A stretch of 64,000 nt of DNA from Yeosuana aquiaggeris (GTDB taxonomy: Bacteria > Bacteroidota > Bacteroidia > Flavobacteriales > Flavobacteriaceae): the NCBI RefSeq assembly GCF_044003965.1, contig NZ_JBAWKC010000003.1, positions 434,001-498,000 on the forward strand, read 5' to 3'. Shown piece after piece: positions 51,121 through 60,034 of this stretch. Position numbers and translations under genes: made by a program. Numbering within the stretch: the stretch's first letter is position 1; every line of letters starts with the position of its first letter. Under the pieces are notes generated by a model. That model saw only the letters and a program-made list of their open reading frames with translations, made no database searches and had not been told where the DNA came from.

Positions 51121-52523
51121 TGATGAAAAAAAACTTAATCCTGTTTCTGTTTTTAATTTGCGCTACAGGTAATGCTCAAGACAGGCCTTCAGAAATAATG
51201 CCCTTAATTGAATATTTAGGTTATGTTAAAGCATTTCATCCCGTAGTTAAGCAAGCTAATTTAATTATTACTGAAAGTGAGGCTAAGCTATTAAAAGAAC
51301 GCGGTGCTTTTGACCCAAAAATAGAAATTGACCGCGTTCAAAAGAATTTTAAAAGCACGGACTATTATGATAAACTTAATGCAACATTTAAAATACCCAC
51401 TTGGTATGGCATTGAATTTAAAGGGAATTTTGAGGAAAATGAGGGGTTTTATTTAAATCCGGAATCTGTAGTTCCCGAGGATGGTTTATATAGTGTTGGT
51501 GTTTCGGTATCTGTTGCCCAAAATTTACTCATTAATAAAAGAATGGCCATGCTAAAACAGGCCAAATTATACGTAAGGCAAGCTCAGGCAGACAGAACTT
51601 TAGCCGTCAATGATATTTTGTTTAATGCAACAACTACCTACTTTAATTGGTTAAAAGCATTTAGGGAAAAACAAGTTTTTGAAGATTTTTTACAAAATGC
51701 CGATATGCGATTTAAGGGCATAAAAAAAAGCTATGAAGTTGGAGAAAATCCAGCTATAGATACTTTAGAAGCACGTATAACATTAAATACCCGAAAACTT
51801 GAATTAGAAAAAGCCAGAATAAATTACATTAAATCTTCCTTAGAGCTATCTAATTTTTTATGGTTGAACGACAATACGCCTATTGAAATTAAGGAAAATA
51901 TTATACCAGACACCAACACGGTTAATAATTTTGACACTTATTATCAGCCTTTAGCTTCTGATTTTGAAACCTTTGATTTTGAAGATCATCCGAAGCTTCA
52001 ATCACTTGATTATAAATATAAAAGTTTGGTCATTGAAAAACGCTTAAAATTAAATCAGTTATTACCTAAGATAGATTTACAATATAATTTTTTATCACAA
52101 ACCCCTGAAATAGCGAGATCTTTTAGTTCATCTGCCTATAAAGCTGGTTTTAATATTAGTATACCTTTGTTTTTGAGAAAAGAACGTGGTGACTTGAACT
52201 TAGCGAAGATCAAAATTCAAAATACTGAATTTGAAATACAATCAACTAAGGTTTCCTTAAAAAACAAAATTGACGGGATTTATCAAGAATTAGATTCTTA
52301 TCAATCTCAGAATGCCTTTACAGATGTTATTGTAAGTGATTATGAAACTTTATTAGTGGCGGAAGAGCGAAAGTTTTTCCTTGGAGAAAGCTCTCTGTTC
52401 TTAGTTAATTCCCGAGAGTCAAAATTAATTGATGCTAAATTAAAAGCTATCTCTATTGAAAATAGCTTTTTAATAACTAAAGCGAACCTTTTAAATATAT
52501 TATCTGTCAATACCATAGAATAA
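51120..52523 (+). CDS. TolC-family outer-membrane efflux protein
   Basis: 467 residues with a signal peptide (to about residue 20, ATGNAQ). Long amphipathic helices with internal duplication mark the TolC fold: AKLYVRQAQADRTLAVNDIL, then YEVGENPAIDTLEARITLN, and in the second half KAGFNISIPLFLRKERGDL and LAVEERKFFLG-like segments. It forms the outer-membrane duct for the ABC-HlyD pair encoded immediately upstream. The stop of hlyD and its start overlap (TAATG). A terminator follows. Confidence 0.9.
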   Translation: MMKKNLILFLFLICATGNAQDRPSEIMPLIEYLGYVKAFHPVVKQANLIITESEAKLLKERGAFDPKIEIDRVQKNFKSTDYYDKLNATFKIPTWYGIEFKGNFEENEGFYLNPESVVPEDGLYSVGVSVSVAQNLLINKRMAMLKQAKLYVRQAQADRTLAVNDILFNATTTYFNWLKAFREKQVFEDFLQNADMRFKGIKKSYEVGENPAIDTLEARITLNTRKLELEKARINYIKSSLELSNFLWLNDNTPIEIKENIIPDTNTVNNFDTYYQPLASDFETFDFEDHPKLQSLDYKYKSLVIEKRLKLNQLLPKIDLQYNFLSQTPEIARSFSSSAYKAGFNISIPLFLRKERGDLNLAKIKIQNTEFEIQSTKVSLKNKIDGIYQELDSYQSQNAFTDVIVSDYETLLVAEERKFFLGESSLFLVNSRESKLIDAKLKAISIENSFLITKANLLNILSVNTIE

Positions 52524-52524
52524 A

Positions 52525-52555
52525 AAAGGGCTAGATTATAACAATCTAACCCTTT
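52525..52555. terminator. Bidirectional hairpin terminator
   Basis: Arms AAAGGG-C-TAGATT (52525-52537) and AATCTA-A-CCCTTT (52543-52555) pair with one mismatch between the convergent TolC-type and GH3 genes. Confidence 0.78.
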
Positions 52556-52575
52556 ATAAAATTAATTGCTATTAA

Positions 52576-54897
52576 TTAATTTCTGGATAATTCATTAATG
52601 TCAACTTGCGGACTTAAAAGTTGTTCTGTAGTTTTAATAGTTCGAGCTTCTAAAGTGATCTCTTTATTTAATTCAATTTGTTTTGAACTACTGGCCAAAA
52701 TAAAATTATATAAACCTGAATCCAGTTTCCACGAATGTGATTTGGTGTCATAATAACCCAATTCATTCACATTTGTTTTAATCACAATTTGTTGTGAGTC
52801 TCCAGGATTAAGAAGTTTAGTTTTAGTAAATCCTTTTAATTCTTTTACAGGCTTTTCAATAGCACCTAAAGCGCTTTTTACATATAATTGGACCACTTCT
52901 TTTCCAGAAGCTTTTCCTGTGTTTTTAATATCACAAGAAATAGTGAAATCGTCACCATCTTGAAGTATATTCAAATTAGAATATTCAAAAGTTGTATATG
53001 ATAAACCAAATCCAAACGGATAAGAAACATCTACATTAAATGCATCGAAATAGCGATAGCCTACGTAAATTCCCTCTTCATAAATCTCTTCTGATGGAAC
53101 GCCATAAATAGGATTCACAGGCTTTTCGTTTGAGTCAAGAACTCTACCAGGAAAATTTTTTGTCGAAGCTACATCCGCTATTTGAATTGGAAAAGTTTGT
53201 GCCAATTTACCCGAAGGTGTTACTTTGCCTAAAATTAAATCTGCAACAGCATTGCCTGCTTCTTGTCCAGATAACCATGTTAATAAAATAGCATCAGCAT
53301 GGTTTACCCAACTTTTCGTTTCAATAACAGAACCTATATTTAGTAATACAATGAATTTTTTATTTTGAGCATGAAAGACTTCACTTATATTTTTTATGAC
53401 ATTTAATTCATCTTGAGTTAAAACAAAATCACCCTCAATTTTTCTATCCTGAACTTCTCCAGAAGTTCTTCCTAGTGTAAAAACAGCAATATCATTATTT
53501 TTCGCTATTTTTTCCAAGTAATTAATATCCCACAATTTTTCTTGAACTAAAACATCCATTTCAAGGAAATTTTTTTTTGGTGGTATTTTCGCCTTTTCTA
53601 TTTTTAAAAAGGTCTCATAATCAGAAATTAATTTAGAGTCTAATTTAAAAGCCATATTTGTTAACCCTTCTTTAATTGAGACCATATAGGCTTTGTTAAC
53701 GTCACCACTACCCGTTCCTCCGGCTATAGTTTCATAAGATGAATTTCCAAATAATGCAATTTTAGTATCATTAGTAAGTGGAAGTACTTCCTTATTTTTT
53801 AATAACACCATACTTTCTGCAGCAGCTTTACGTGCAACAATTTTATTAACTTCAAAATCTGGAGCATTTGAACTTATTTTATTATTGAATGATAAAGTTT
53901 TTTGATATTGTCTCATTATATATTTAATGTTTCTATCGAGAATACTTTCATCCAATATTCCCGATTTTACGGCTTCCACAATAGCGCTTGCTTGATCTTT
54001 TCTTCCAGGCATTAGTAGGTCATTTCCAGCTTTCATTTGGGCTACGGCATCTTTACCCGCCATCCAGTCTGTCATTACAAAACCCTCAAAACCCCATTCA
54101 TCTCTTAATATTTTGGTTAACAAATCTTTGTTTTCTGAAGCGTACACCCCATTAATTTTATTATATGAAGACATTACAGACCAAGGTTGGCTTTCTTTGA
54201 TTGCAATTTCAAAGCCTTTGAGATATATTTCTCTTAAAGCACGCTCACTTACAACAGTATTCAATTGAAGTCGATTTGTCTCGGAATTATTAGCGGCAAA
54301 ATGTTTTATTGTAGCCCCAACACCTTCAGCTTGAATGCCATTTACAAAACCTGCCGTAAGTTTTCCTGCGAGTACAGGATCTTCTGAATAATATTCAAAA
54401 TTTCTTCCTCCCAAAGGATTACGATGAATGTTTAAGGCTGGCCCCAATAAAAAATCAACACCATAAGCCTTAGCTTCATTACCAAAAGCATGCCCAACTT
54501 CATTTAAGATTTCTATATCCCATGACGATGCTAAGCTTGATGCTGTAGGAAAAGCTGTAGCATAGAATGTTTGATTTAATAGGCTATCTCTCTTAGGATC
54601 AATTCGGATTCCTGCAGGACCATCAGCAAAAATAACTGCAGGGAAATCAAACTTTTTAAGTGTATAACTTGTACCGGCAGCACCAGGAACGACATCAATC
54701 GTTGGTCCTACAATATCCGCTGGCCCATTTTCCTTTGAGGACAATCCAGGAAAATTCATTCCAGTTCCAATAATTAAGAATGATTTTTCTTCAAGAGATA
54801 GTTGATCTAAAATTTGATTGATTTTTTCATCAGTATTTGTTTGAGCTATTATTTGTGCCGTAAATACTATAAACAGAATTACAATAATGTGTTTCAT
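52576..54897 (-). CDS. Glycoside hydrolase family 3 beta-glucosidase
   Basis: 773 residues with a signal peptide (cleavage near AQIIAQ, residue 18). GH3 N domain (about 30-330) includes FPTASSLASSW, KHFAANN (199-204) and the nucleophile Asp277 in GFVMTDWMAGKD. The second alpha/beta domain (about 370-600) contains VVLLK-type start and LTWLSGQEAGNAVADLILG; a fibronectin-type III domain (about 645-720) with KNTGKASGKEVVQLYV follows. It hydrolyses terminal beta-linked glucose or related sugars in the periplasm or outside. A palindrome 51 bases upstream and an adjacent Crp/Fnr gene suggest local control. It is monocistronic. Confidence 0.93.
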   Translation of the reverse strand: MKHIIVILFIVFTAQIIAQTNTDEKINQILDQLSLEEKSFLIIGTGMNFPGLSSKENGPADIVGPTIDVVPGAAGTSYTLKKFDFPAVIFADGPAGIRIDPKRDSLLNQTFYATAFPTASSLASSWDIEILNEVGHAFGNEAKAYGVDFLLGPALNIHRNPLGGRNFEYYSEDPVLAGKLTAGFVNGIQAEGVGATIKHFAANNSETNRLQLNTVVSERALREIYLKGFEIAIKESQPWSVMSSYNKINGVYASENKDLLTKILRDEWGFEGFVMTDWMAGKDAVAQMKAGNDLLMPGRKDQASAIVEAVKSGILDESILDRNIKYIMRQYQKTLSFNNKISSNAPDFEVNKIVARKAAAESMVLLKNKEVLPLTNDTKIALFGNSSYETIAGGTGSGDVNKAYMVSIKEGLTNMAFKLDSKLISDYETFLKIEKAKIPPKKNFLEMDVLVQEKLWDINYLEKIAKNNDIAVFTLGRTSGEVQDRKIEGDFVLTQDELNVIKNISEVFHAQNKKFIVLLNIGSVIETKSWVNHADAILLTWLSGQEAGNAVADLILGKVTPSGKLAQTFPIQIADVASTKNFPGRVLDSNEKPVNPIYGVPSEEIYEEGIYVGYRYFDAFNVDVSYPFGFGLSYTTFEYSNLNILQDGDDFTISCDIKNTGKASGKEVVQLYVKSALGAIEKPVKELKGFTKTKLLNPGDSQQIVIKTNVNELGYYDTKSHSWKLDSGLYNFILASSSKQIELNKEITLEARTIKTTEQLLSPQVDINELSRN

Positions 54898-54948
54898 TAA
54901 GTTGAATTTTTAGTTTCACCAAAGTTCCAACTTAACTTTTACGATACA

Positions 54949-54964
54949 TTTGACATATGTCAAA
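54949..54964. promoter_or_regulatory. Crp/Fnr-type operator palindrome before the GH3 gene
   Basis: TTTGACATATGTCAAA is a perfect 16-base palindrome with the TTGAC-N4-GTCAA form expected of Crp/Fnr-type sites (compare TTGAT-N4-ATCAA for Fnr). It lies 51 bases upstream of the GH3 start and 7 bases beyond the stop of a Crp/Fnr-family gene. Confidence 0.6.
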
Positions 54965-54971
54965 AAGCACT

Positions 54972-55538
54972 TTATTTTTTTGAACGAATTCTACTTAAGG
55001 TTTCTTGGGTGATTCCAAGAAAAGAAGCTATATGTTGTAATGGTACCCTATTGAGTATTTCTGGTTGCATTTTAAGAAGAGAATCATACCGTTGTTTGGC
55101 AGTTTCAAACTGAATGGAATCCATTCGCTTTTGTGATAAAACCAAAGAACGAGAAATCCATTCAATCATCAGATTGGCAATTTCTAAATTTACTTTTCTG
55201 AGCTTATCCAAGCCCACTTTTGATAACTGAATAATCTCAGAGTCTTCAATTGCTTCAATAATTAAATGGCTAGGAGAACTTTCAAAATAACTCGTGATAG
55301 AGAAAAAGAAGTGCTTGTCATTAGTTAACCATTCTGTAACTTCTTTACCATCTTTAAAATAAAAGATTCTTATAAACCCTTTATTTACATAATAAATATG
55401 TCTACAAACATCCCCATGTTTTAAAAGTAACTCCTCTTTACTTAAGTTTTTAATAGAAATATAGGGTTCTAATTGTGATTTTGTATTCTCACTTAGAGGA
55501 CTATACTTGCTTAAAATATTAAGGTATTCTGTAAACAT
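54972..55538 (-). CDS. Crp/Fnr family transcription regulator
   Basis: 188 residues: N-terminal beta-roll sensor (LLLKHGDVCRHIYYVNKGFIRIFYFKDGKEVTEW split over about 35-75) and a C-terminal winged helix whose recognition helix reads IASFLGITQETLSRIRSKK. The sensor keeps the usual cyclic-nucleotide fold, but the phosphate-binding cassette is not convincing, and there is no Fnr cysteine cluster. It lies 23 bases after trkA on the same strand and could be co-transcribed; an Fnr-like palindrome follows before the GH3 gene. Confidence 0.88.
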   Translation of the reverse strand: MFTEYLNILSKYSPLSENTKSQLEPYISIKNLSKEELLLKHGDVCRHIYYVNKGFIRIFYFKDGKEVTEWLTNDKHFFFSITSYFESSPSHLIIEAIEDSEIIQLSKVGLDKLRKVNLEIANLMIEWISRSLVLSQKRMDSIQFETAKQRYDSLLKMQPEILNRVPLQHIASFLGITQETLSRIRSKK

Positions 55539-55561
55539 AATATACTTTTATAAAAAGATAA

Positions 55562-56245
55562 TTACCCTTTTAAAAATCGTTTGATATCCTTATTTGAACC
55601 GTAAACTACTAAAATATCATTTTTATTCAAGATATTGTTCGGAGACGCGACACCTTCAACTTTATTGATATTTCGGCTTTTTCCTATTAAGCTCTTTTCT
55701 TCTCTATTTGATATGGTTGTAAGAACCAATAATCCGTAATTTTCTCTAACACCTATTTCTTTAATAGTTTTTCCATCATATTTAGGAGGTAAATTAACTT
55801 CCACAATGCTAAAATCATCTCCAAGTTCAAAAGAATCAACCACGCCTTTTAAGCAAAGCTTTTTAGCCCAACGCTCAGCGGATTCTTCTTCAGGATGTAC
55901 TATTTCATCTACTCCAATCGCATAGAGCACTTTTTCATGCAGTGGTTCAATAGCTCTGCTTATCAAGCGTTTTACTTGAAAATTCTTAAATAAAGCCGTT
56001 GCCATTACATTGGCGCCTTTGTTTTCTCCAATGGCTATGACCACCATGTCAGTATCCTTTAAGGGTAGACCAGAAACCGTAAATTCATCAGTAGCGTCCA
56101 TACAAATGGTATGTGAAATTTTCTCCTTATAATTTTCAACCCGGTTCATGTCGGTATCAATTCCTATTACTTCATTACCCTGCTCTGTGAGCTTTTTTGC
56201 TAATGACGCTCCAAAATTTCCTAGTCCTACAACAATATATTTCAT
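55562..56245 (-). CDS. trkA: Potassium uptake regulatory subunit, TrkA/KtrA type
   Basis: 227 residues: RCK_N Rossmann domain with VVGLGNFGASLAKKL (6-20) and the acidic GIDTD end of strand 2, then an RCK_C domain (about 140-227, FELGDDFSIVEVNLP). Only one RCK unit is present, as in KtrA rather than the two-unit Escherichia coli TrkA. It gates the membrane channel in response to nucleotides. It starts 13 bases after trkH. Confidence 0.9.
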   Translation of the reverse strand: MKYIVVGLGNFGASLAKKLTEQGNEVIGIDTDMNRVENYKEKISHTICMDATDEFTVSGLPLKDTDMVVIAIGENKGANVMATALFKNFQVKRLISRAIEPLHEKVLYAIGVDEIVHPEEESAERWAKKLCLKGVVDSFELGDDFSIVEVNLPPKYDGKTIKEIGVRENYGLLVLTTISNREEKSLIGKSRNINKVEGVASPNNILNKNDILVVYGSNKDIKRFLKG

Positions 56246-56258
56246 AGTTTCAATATTT

Positions 56259-58031
56259 TTAATTTATGGTAATTTCCTCTTTTGGATATCTGTAATTTTT
56301 TTCTTTAACTTTTTTTATCACTGCGATGAGTATGGAAAGCATGCTCACTCTACCCACAAACATAACTCCTATAATTACAAACTTACTTATGGTACTGAGT
56401 TGAGCTGTAATTCCTAAACTTAATCCTACCGTACTATATGCTGAAAAACATTCAAAAGCAATATCTAACAAACTTTTTTCTTTATCAAAAATAGAAATTA
56501 ACATAATAGCCATACCAATGACTAATAAGGATAATGAAATTACAGCAAAAGCTCTTCTCACAGATATATCAGCAATTTCTCTTCTATAGACTTCAATTTT
56601 ATCTTTTCCTTTTGCTAAACTTATAAAATTAAGAATGGCAATTGCAAATGTGTTTGTTTTAATACCACCACCGGTAGAAGCTGGCGAAGCTCCAATCCAC
56701 ATTAACAAAAAGATCATCATAACCGTTGAAAAACTTAAAGCGCTCATATCAATAGTATTAAAACCAGCCGTTCTTGGCGTCGTTGCGCCAAATAATGCCG
56801 TAATAAACTTGCCAAGACCATGATGATCTGAAAGTACATTATGATATTCACTTATAAAGAAACCGATAGTGCCAATGATCGTTAATGAAAGCGTTGTTAC
56901 TAATGTTATTCTGCTATTTAAATTTAGGATCCAGGGTATATATGGATGTTTTTTGTTACTAAAATTTAATACTCGTTTAAGTAAGAAATACTTTAAGTAC
57001 TTTAAAATATTTACGACAATTGGAAAACCAAGTCCCCCCAGAACGAAAGCTAAAATTATGACCGTTTGTAAAAAATAGTTGTATTTAAAACCACTTTCAA
57101 ATAAATTATTAGGTAGGGTTGAAAAACCAGCATTACAAAAGGCGGAAATTGAATGAAATACTGAGAAAAATAATTGATCTCCAAAAGTTTTAAAAAGCGT
57201 TCTATTAATACTTAAGTATATTAGCAGAGCAGCAACAAGTTCTATGGAAAAAGTAATAACTAAGATTCTTTTTAAAGTAGAAAAAACTTCTCCTAGTTTA
57301 TTGGAGCCTGTTACATCACTTAAGGTCAATTGATTTTCATAGGTTGAGCCACCTTTGAAAAAATAACTAAAATAGCTCGCAAACGTAAGAATCCCTAAAC
57401 CTCCAATTTGTATGAGTATTAAAATAATGGCCTGACCAAAAATTGTAAAGTAACTTCCTGTGTCCACAACAATTAAACCTGTTACACAAACAGCGCTTGT
57501 AGATGTAAACAAAGCATCTATAAATGACAGGCCTTCATACGTTGCATTAGGTAACATTAACAATAAAGACCCAATAAATATAATTACTAAAAAACTGACT
57601 ATAAATAACTGTGCTGGGTTTAAAATAGCTCTTTTGAAGTTAATATTTTGTTCAGAAAATTCTCGAATAAAAGTGAGAATGATGGCAAACTTCACCCAAT
57701 TATCATTATACAAAAACGTTAAATGTTGATGTGCCTCCTCTGAAAAGAAGTGAATATAAAGCACTACAAAAGAAATTATGATACTAATAATATCGAATAT
57801 TAAAACACTTCGCTTAATTATCTTTTCTTTAAGTCTATATCGTAAAACAGACGAAAAAACACCTAGTACAATAATTACAAAATAAAAAGCATTTAAAAAG
57901 ATCTGAACATCAGATGATTGGTCATAGCCATAATCAAATACAAATAAGAATAAACCAAGAAAACTTATGACAAATACAAATCGATAAAATAGTTTTAAAA
58001 TATTGATATGAGTGAAGTTAGAATTAATCAA
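56259..58031 (-). CDS. trkH: Potassium uptake membrane subunit, TrkH/KtrB type
   Basis: 590 residues; an additional N-terminal hydrophobic region (about 10-125) precedes the four pore repeats. Each repeat has the selectivity Gly: TSAVCVTGL, AFCNAGFST, PRTAGFNT and YSTVGLSLG. WIGASPASTGGGIKT, the intramembrane loop of the family, is present. The protein carries K+ (and perhaps Na+) inward. It is the first gene of the trkH-trkA unit and has its own promoter. Confidence 0.92.
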   Translation of the reverse strand: MINSNFTHINILKLFYRFVFVISFLGLFLFVFDYGYDQSSDVQIFLNAFYFVIIVLGVFSSVLRYRLKEKIIKRSVLIFDIISIIISFVVLYIHFFSEEAHQHLTFLYNDNWVKFAIILTFIREFSEQNINFKRAILNPAQLFIVSFLVIIFIGSLLLMLPNATYEGLSFIDALFTSTSAVCVTGLIVVDTGSYFTIFGQAIILILIQIGGLGILTFASYFSYFFKGGSTYENQLTLSDVTGSNKLGEVFSTLKRILVITFSIELVAALLIYLSINRTLFKTFGDQLFFSVFHSISAFCNAGFSTLPNNLFESGFKYNYFLQTVIILAFVLGGLGFPIVVNILKYLKYFLLKRVLNFSNKKHPYIPWILNLNSRITLVTTLSLTIIGTIGFFISEYHNVLSDHHGLGKFITALFGATTPRTAGFNTIDMSALSFSTVMMIFLLMWIGASPASTGGGIKTNTFAIAILNFISLAKGKDKIEVYRREIADISVRRAFAVISLSLLVIGMAIMLISIFDKEKSLLDIAFECFSAYSTVGLSLGITAQLSTISKFVIIGVMFVGRVSMLSILIAVIKKVKEKNYRYPKEEITIN

Positions 58032-58055
58032 AATTTATAGCTTAAAATAACACAA

Positions 58056-58084
58056 CAAAAATAAGTTTTAATGCTTTACTCAAA
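58056..58084 (-). promoter_or_regulatory. Promoter of trkH-trkA
   Basis: Minus-strand TTTG (58084-58081), a 17-base spacer and TATTTTTG (58063-58056) lie 24 bases before the trkH start, back to back with the TetR promoter. Confidence 0.55.
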
Positions 58085-58103
58085 TATATTAATCCTTAAA
58101 ATA

Positions 58104-58134
58104 TTTGAGAAGTAGAATAAAATATCTAAATTTG
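58104..58134 (+). promoter_or_regulatory. Promoter of the TetR-TolC-YbhG operon
   Basis: TTTG (58104-58107), a 19-base spacer and TAAATTTG (58127-58134) are a full Bacteroidota consensus promoter. The predicted start point falls inside the palindrome that follows. Confidence 0.75.
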
Positions 58135-58155
58135 TTAACCATTTGGTTAAACCAA
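58135..58155. promoter_or_regulatory. TetR operator (two overlapping palindromes)
   Basis: TTAACCA-TT-TGGTTAA (58135-58150) overlaps TTGGTT-A-AACCAA (58143-58155). They begin directly after the -7 box and end 9 bases before the TetR start, the expected place for an autorepressor site. Confidence 0.72.
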
Positions 58156-58164
58156 TTAGTTAAA

Positions 58165-58776
58165 ATGAAAAAAATAAAGGATGACACTTCAGAAAAATTA
58201 ATTCTTAATGCCGCCAAAAATATTTTTATAAAAAAAGGTATGGATGGTGCCAGAATGCAAGAAATAGCTGATGAAGCAGGTATTAACAAAGCACTACTGC
58301 ATTATTATTTTAGAAACAAACAACAATTGTTTGAAGCGGTTTTTATGACTGCCTTTTCCCTATTAGCTCCCCAATTAAATGGTATTTTAAATGATGATTC
58401 ATCCATTGAGGAAAAAATAATAAAATTTACTTCTAACTATATTTTATTTATGAGTGAACACCCTTACTTACCAAGTTTTGTTATTCAGGAAATTAACAGA
58501 AACCCAGAATTCATAATACATCTGAAAGAAAAACCAGAGTTTCCAAATACTGAAAAATTCAAACAGCAAGTAGAAACTGAAGTTAAAAATGGTGTTTTAA
58601 AACCTGTTGACGCAGAACAACTATTTGTTAATGTTATTTCAATGTGCATTTTCCCTTTTATGGGTAAACCTCTCATAAAAGTGTTTTTAAATGCAGATGA
58701 TGACCATTTTAATAAACTTATGGAAAACAGAAAAACAGAGGTTTCAAGTTTTATAATCAATTCAATTAAAGCATAA
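58165..58776 (+). CDS. TetR family regulator of a YbhGFSR-like efflux operon (CecR-like)
   Basis: 203 residues from ATG 58165; an upstream TTG in frame (58105) lies inside the promoter and is rejected. The DNA-binding domain reads LILNAAKNIFIKKGMDGARMQEIADEAGINKALLHYYFRNKQQLFEAVF in four typical segments (helices 1-4, about 10-55). The C-terminal ligand domain contains FVIQEINRNPEF. In Escherichia coli the TetR regulator CecR precedes ybhG-F-S-R, and the same kind of set follows here. It starts the operon and ends five bases before the TolC-type gene. Confidence 0.88.
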   Translation: MKKIKDDTSEKLILNAAKNIFIKKGMDGARMQEIADEAGINKALLHYYFRNKQQLFEAVFMTAFSLLAPQLNGILNDDSSIEEKIIKFTSNYILFMSEHPYLPSFVIQEINRNPEFIIHLKEKPEFPNTEKFKQQVETEVKNGVLKPVDAEQLFVNVISMCIFPFMGKPLIKVFLNADDDHFNKLMENRKTEVSSFIINSIKA

Positions 58777-58780
58777 CAAT

Positions 58781-60031
58781 ATGAAAAAAACTTCTTTTTA
58801 TTTTGTTTTACTTATTACTTCCGGACTTTTTGCTCAAGATCATTTATCATTAACTCAATGTTATCAATTAGTTGATAAGAGTTATCCTTTGGTAAAACAA
58901 AAAGAACTTTTAGAAACTCAAAATAAAATTGATTCTGAGATCATAACGAACAAATCCTTACCTCAATTAAGTATTGAAGCCCAAGCAACCTATCAATCTG
59001 AAGTAACTGAAGTACCCATACCTGGTTCAGGAATTGAATCACTCAATAAAGATCAATACAGAACGACTGCAACTCTAAGCCAATTAATTTATAACGGTGG
59101 ATTCATTGATGCTTCTTTAGAAGCAAAATCAATTGCCTTAAAAGTACAGCAAAAACAGGTTGAAGTTAACATCTACCAACTTAAAAAGCAGATCAACCAA
59201 TTATATTTTTCAATTTTATTACTACAAGAGAAAAAGTATTTATTAAATGCTAAAAAAGAGCAGTTGCTATCCAGAATTAAAGAAGTGAAATCAGGAATAG
59301 AATACGGAACGATTCTACCAGCTTCAGATAAGGTTTTAGAGGCAGAATTAATAAAAATAAAACAACAATTTACAGATATTGAATTTAATAAGATAAGCTT
59401 GTTTGAATCCTTATCTTCTTTAATAGGACAAGACTTAGAAACCACTTCTGTTTTAGAAAACCCTGAATTTAATCTCAATATTGAAAACACGATCTCCAGA
59501 CCAGAATTGGAATTATTTCAATTGAAAAGAGATGAGATTGATGCCAACCAACAAATTATTTCCAAACAAATGGTACCAAAGCTATCTGGTTTTGCAACTG
59601 GAGGTTATGGTAACCCAGGATTAAATATGTTAGACAATGCTTTCAAAAGTTTTTATACCGTTGGAGTAAAACTTAATTGGAACGTATTTGATTGGAATTC
59701 AAACAAAAAAGAACGAGAATCTTTATTAATTAATAAAGATATCATTAATAATGAAGTTGAGATTTTTAATTTAAATATCAACATTGAATTACGTCAGCAA
59801 GAATTTGAAATGAAAAAAATTGAAAGCTTTATAACATCTGATTATGAAATTATTGAATTAAGAAAGCAGATTTTGCAAACTGCCGAATCTCAATTAAAAA
59901 ATGGGGTGATTACATCATCCGCTTACATCACACAACTCACCAATTTATTTGAAGATGAAACCAATTTAAAAACACACAATATTCAACTATTATTGGTAAA
60001 AGCTAACTATAACATCACAAAAGGATTATAA
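58781..60031 (+). CDS. TolC-family outer-membrane efflux protein
   Basis: 416 residues with a signal peptide (ITSGLFAQ, cleaved near 19). Duplicated helical halves typical of TolC: SLTQCYQLVDKSYPLVKQKELL at the start, YRTTATLSQLIYNGGFID (first beta segment), GVKLNWNVFDWNSNKKERE (second) and a C-terminal long helix ending KANYNITKGL. It supplies the outer-membrane duct that the Escherichia coli ybh operon does not encode. It lies four bases after tetR and three before the adaptor gene. Confidence 0.9.
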   Translation: MKKTSFYFVLLITSGLFAQDHLSLTQCYQLVDKSYPLVKQKELLETQNKIDSEIITNKSLPQLSIEAQATYQSEVTEVPIPGSGIESLNKDQYRTTATLSQLIYNGGFIDASLEAKSIALKVQQKQVEVNIYQLKKQINQLYFSILLLQEKKYLLNAKKEQLLSRIKEVKSGIEYGTILPASDKVLEAELIKIKQQFTDIEFNKISLFESLSSLIGQDLETTSVLENPEFNLNIENTISRPELELFQLKRDEIDANQQIISKQMVPKLSGFATGGYGNPGLNMLDNAFKSFYTVGVKLNWNVFDWNSNKKERESLLINKDIINNEVEIFNLNINIELRQQEFEMKKIESFITSDYEIIELRKQILQTAESQLKNGVITSSAYITQLTNLFEDETNLKTHNIQLLLVKANYNITKGL

Positions 60032-60034
60032 ATC

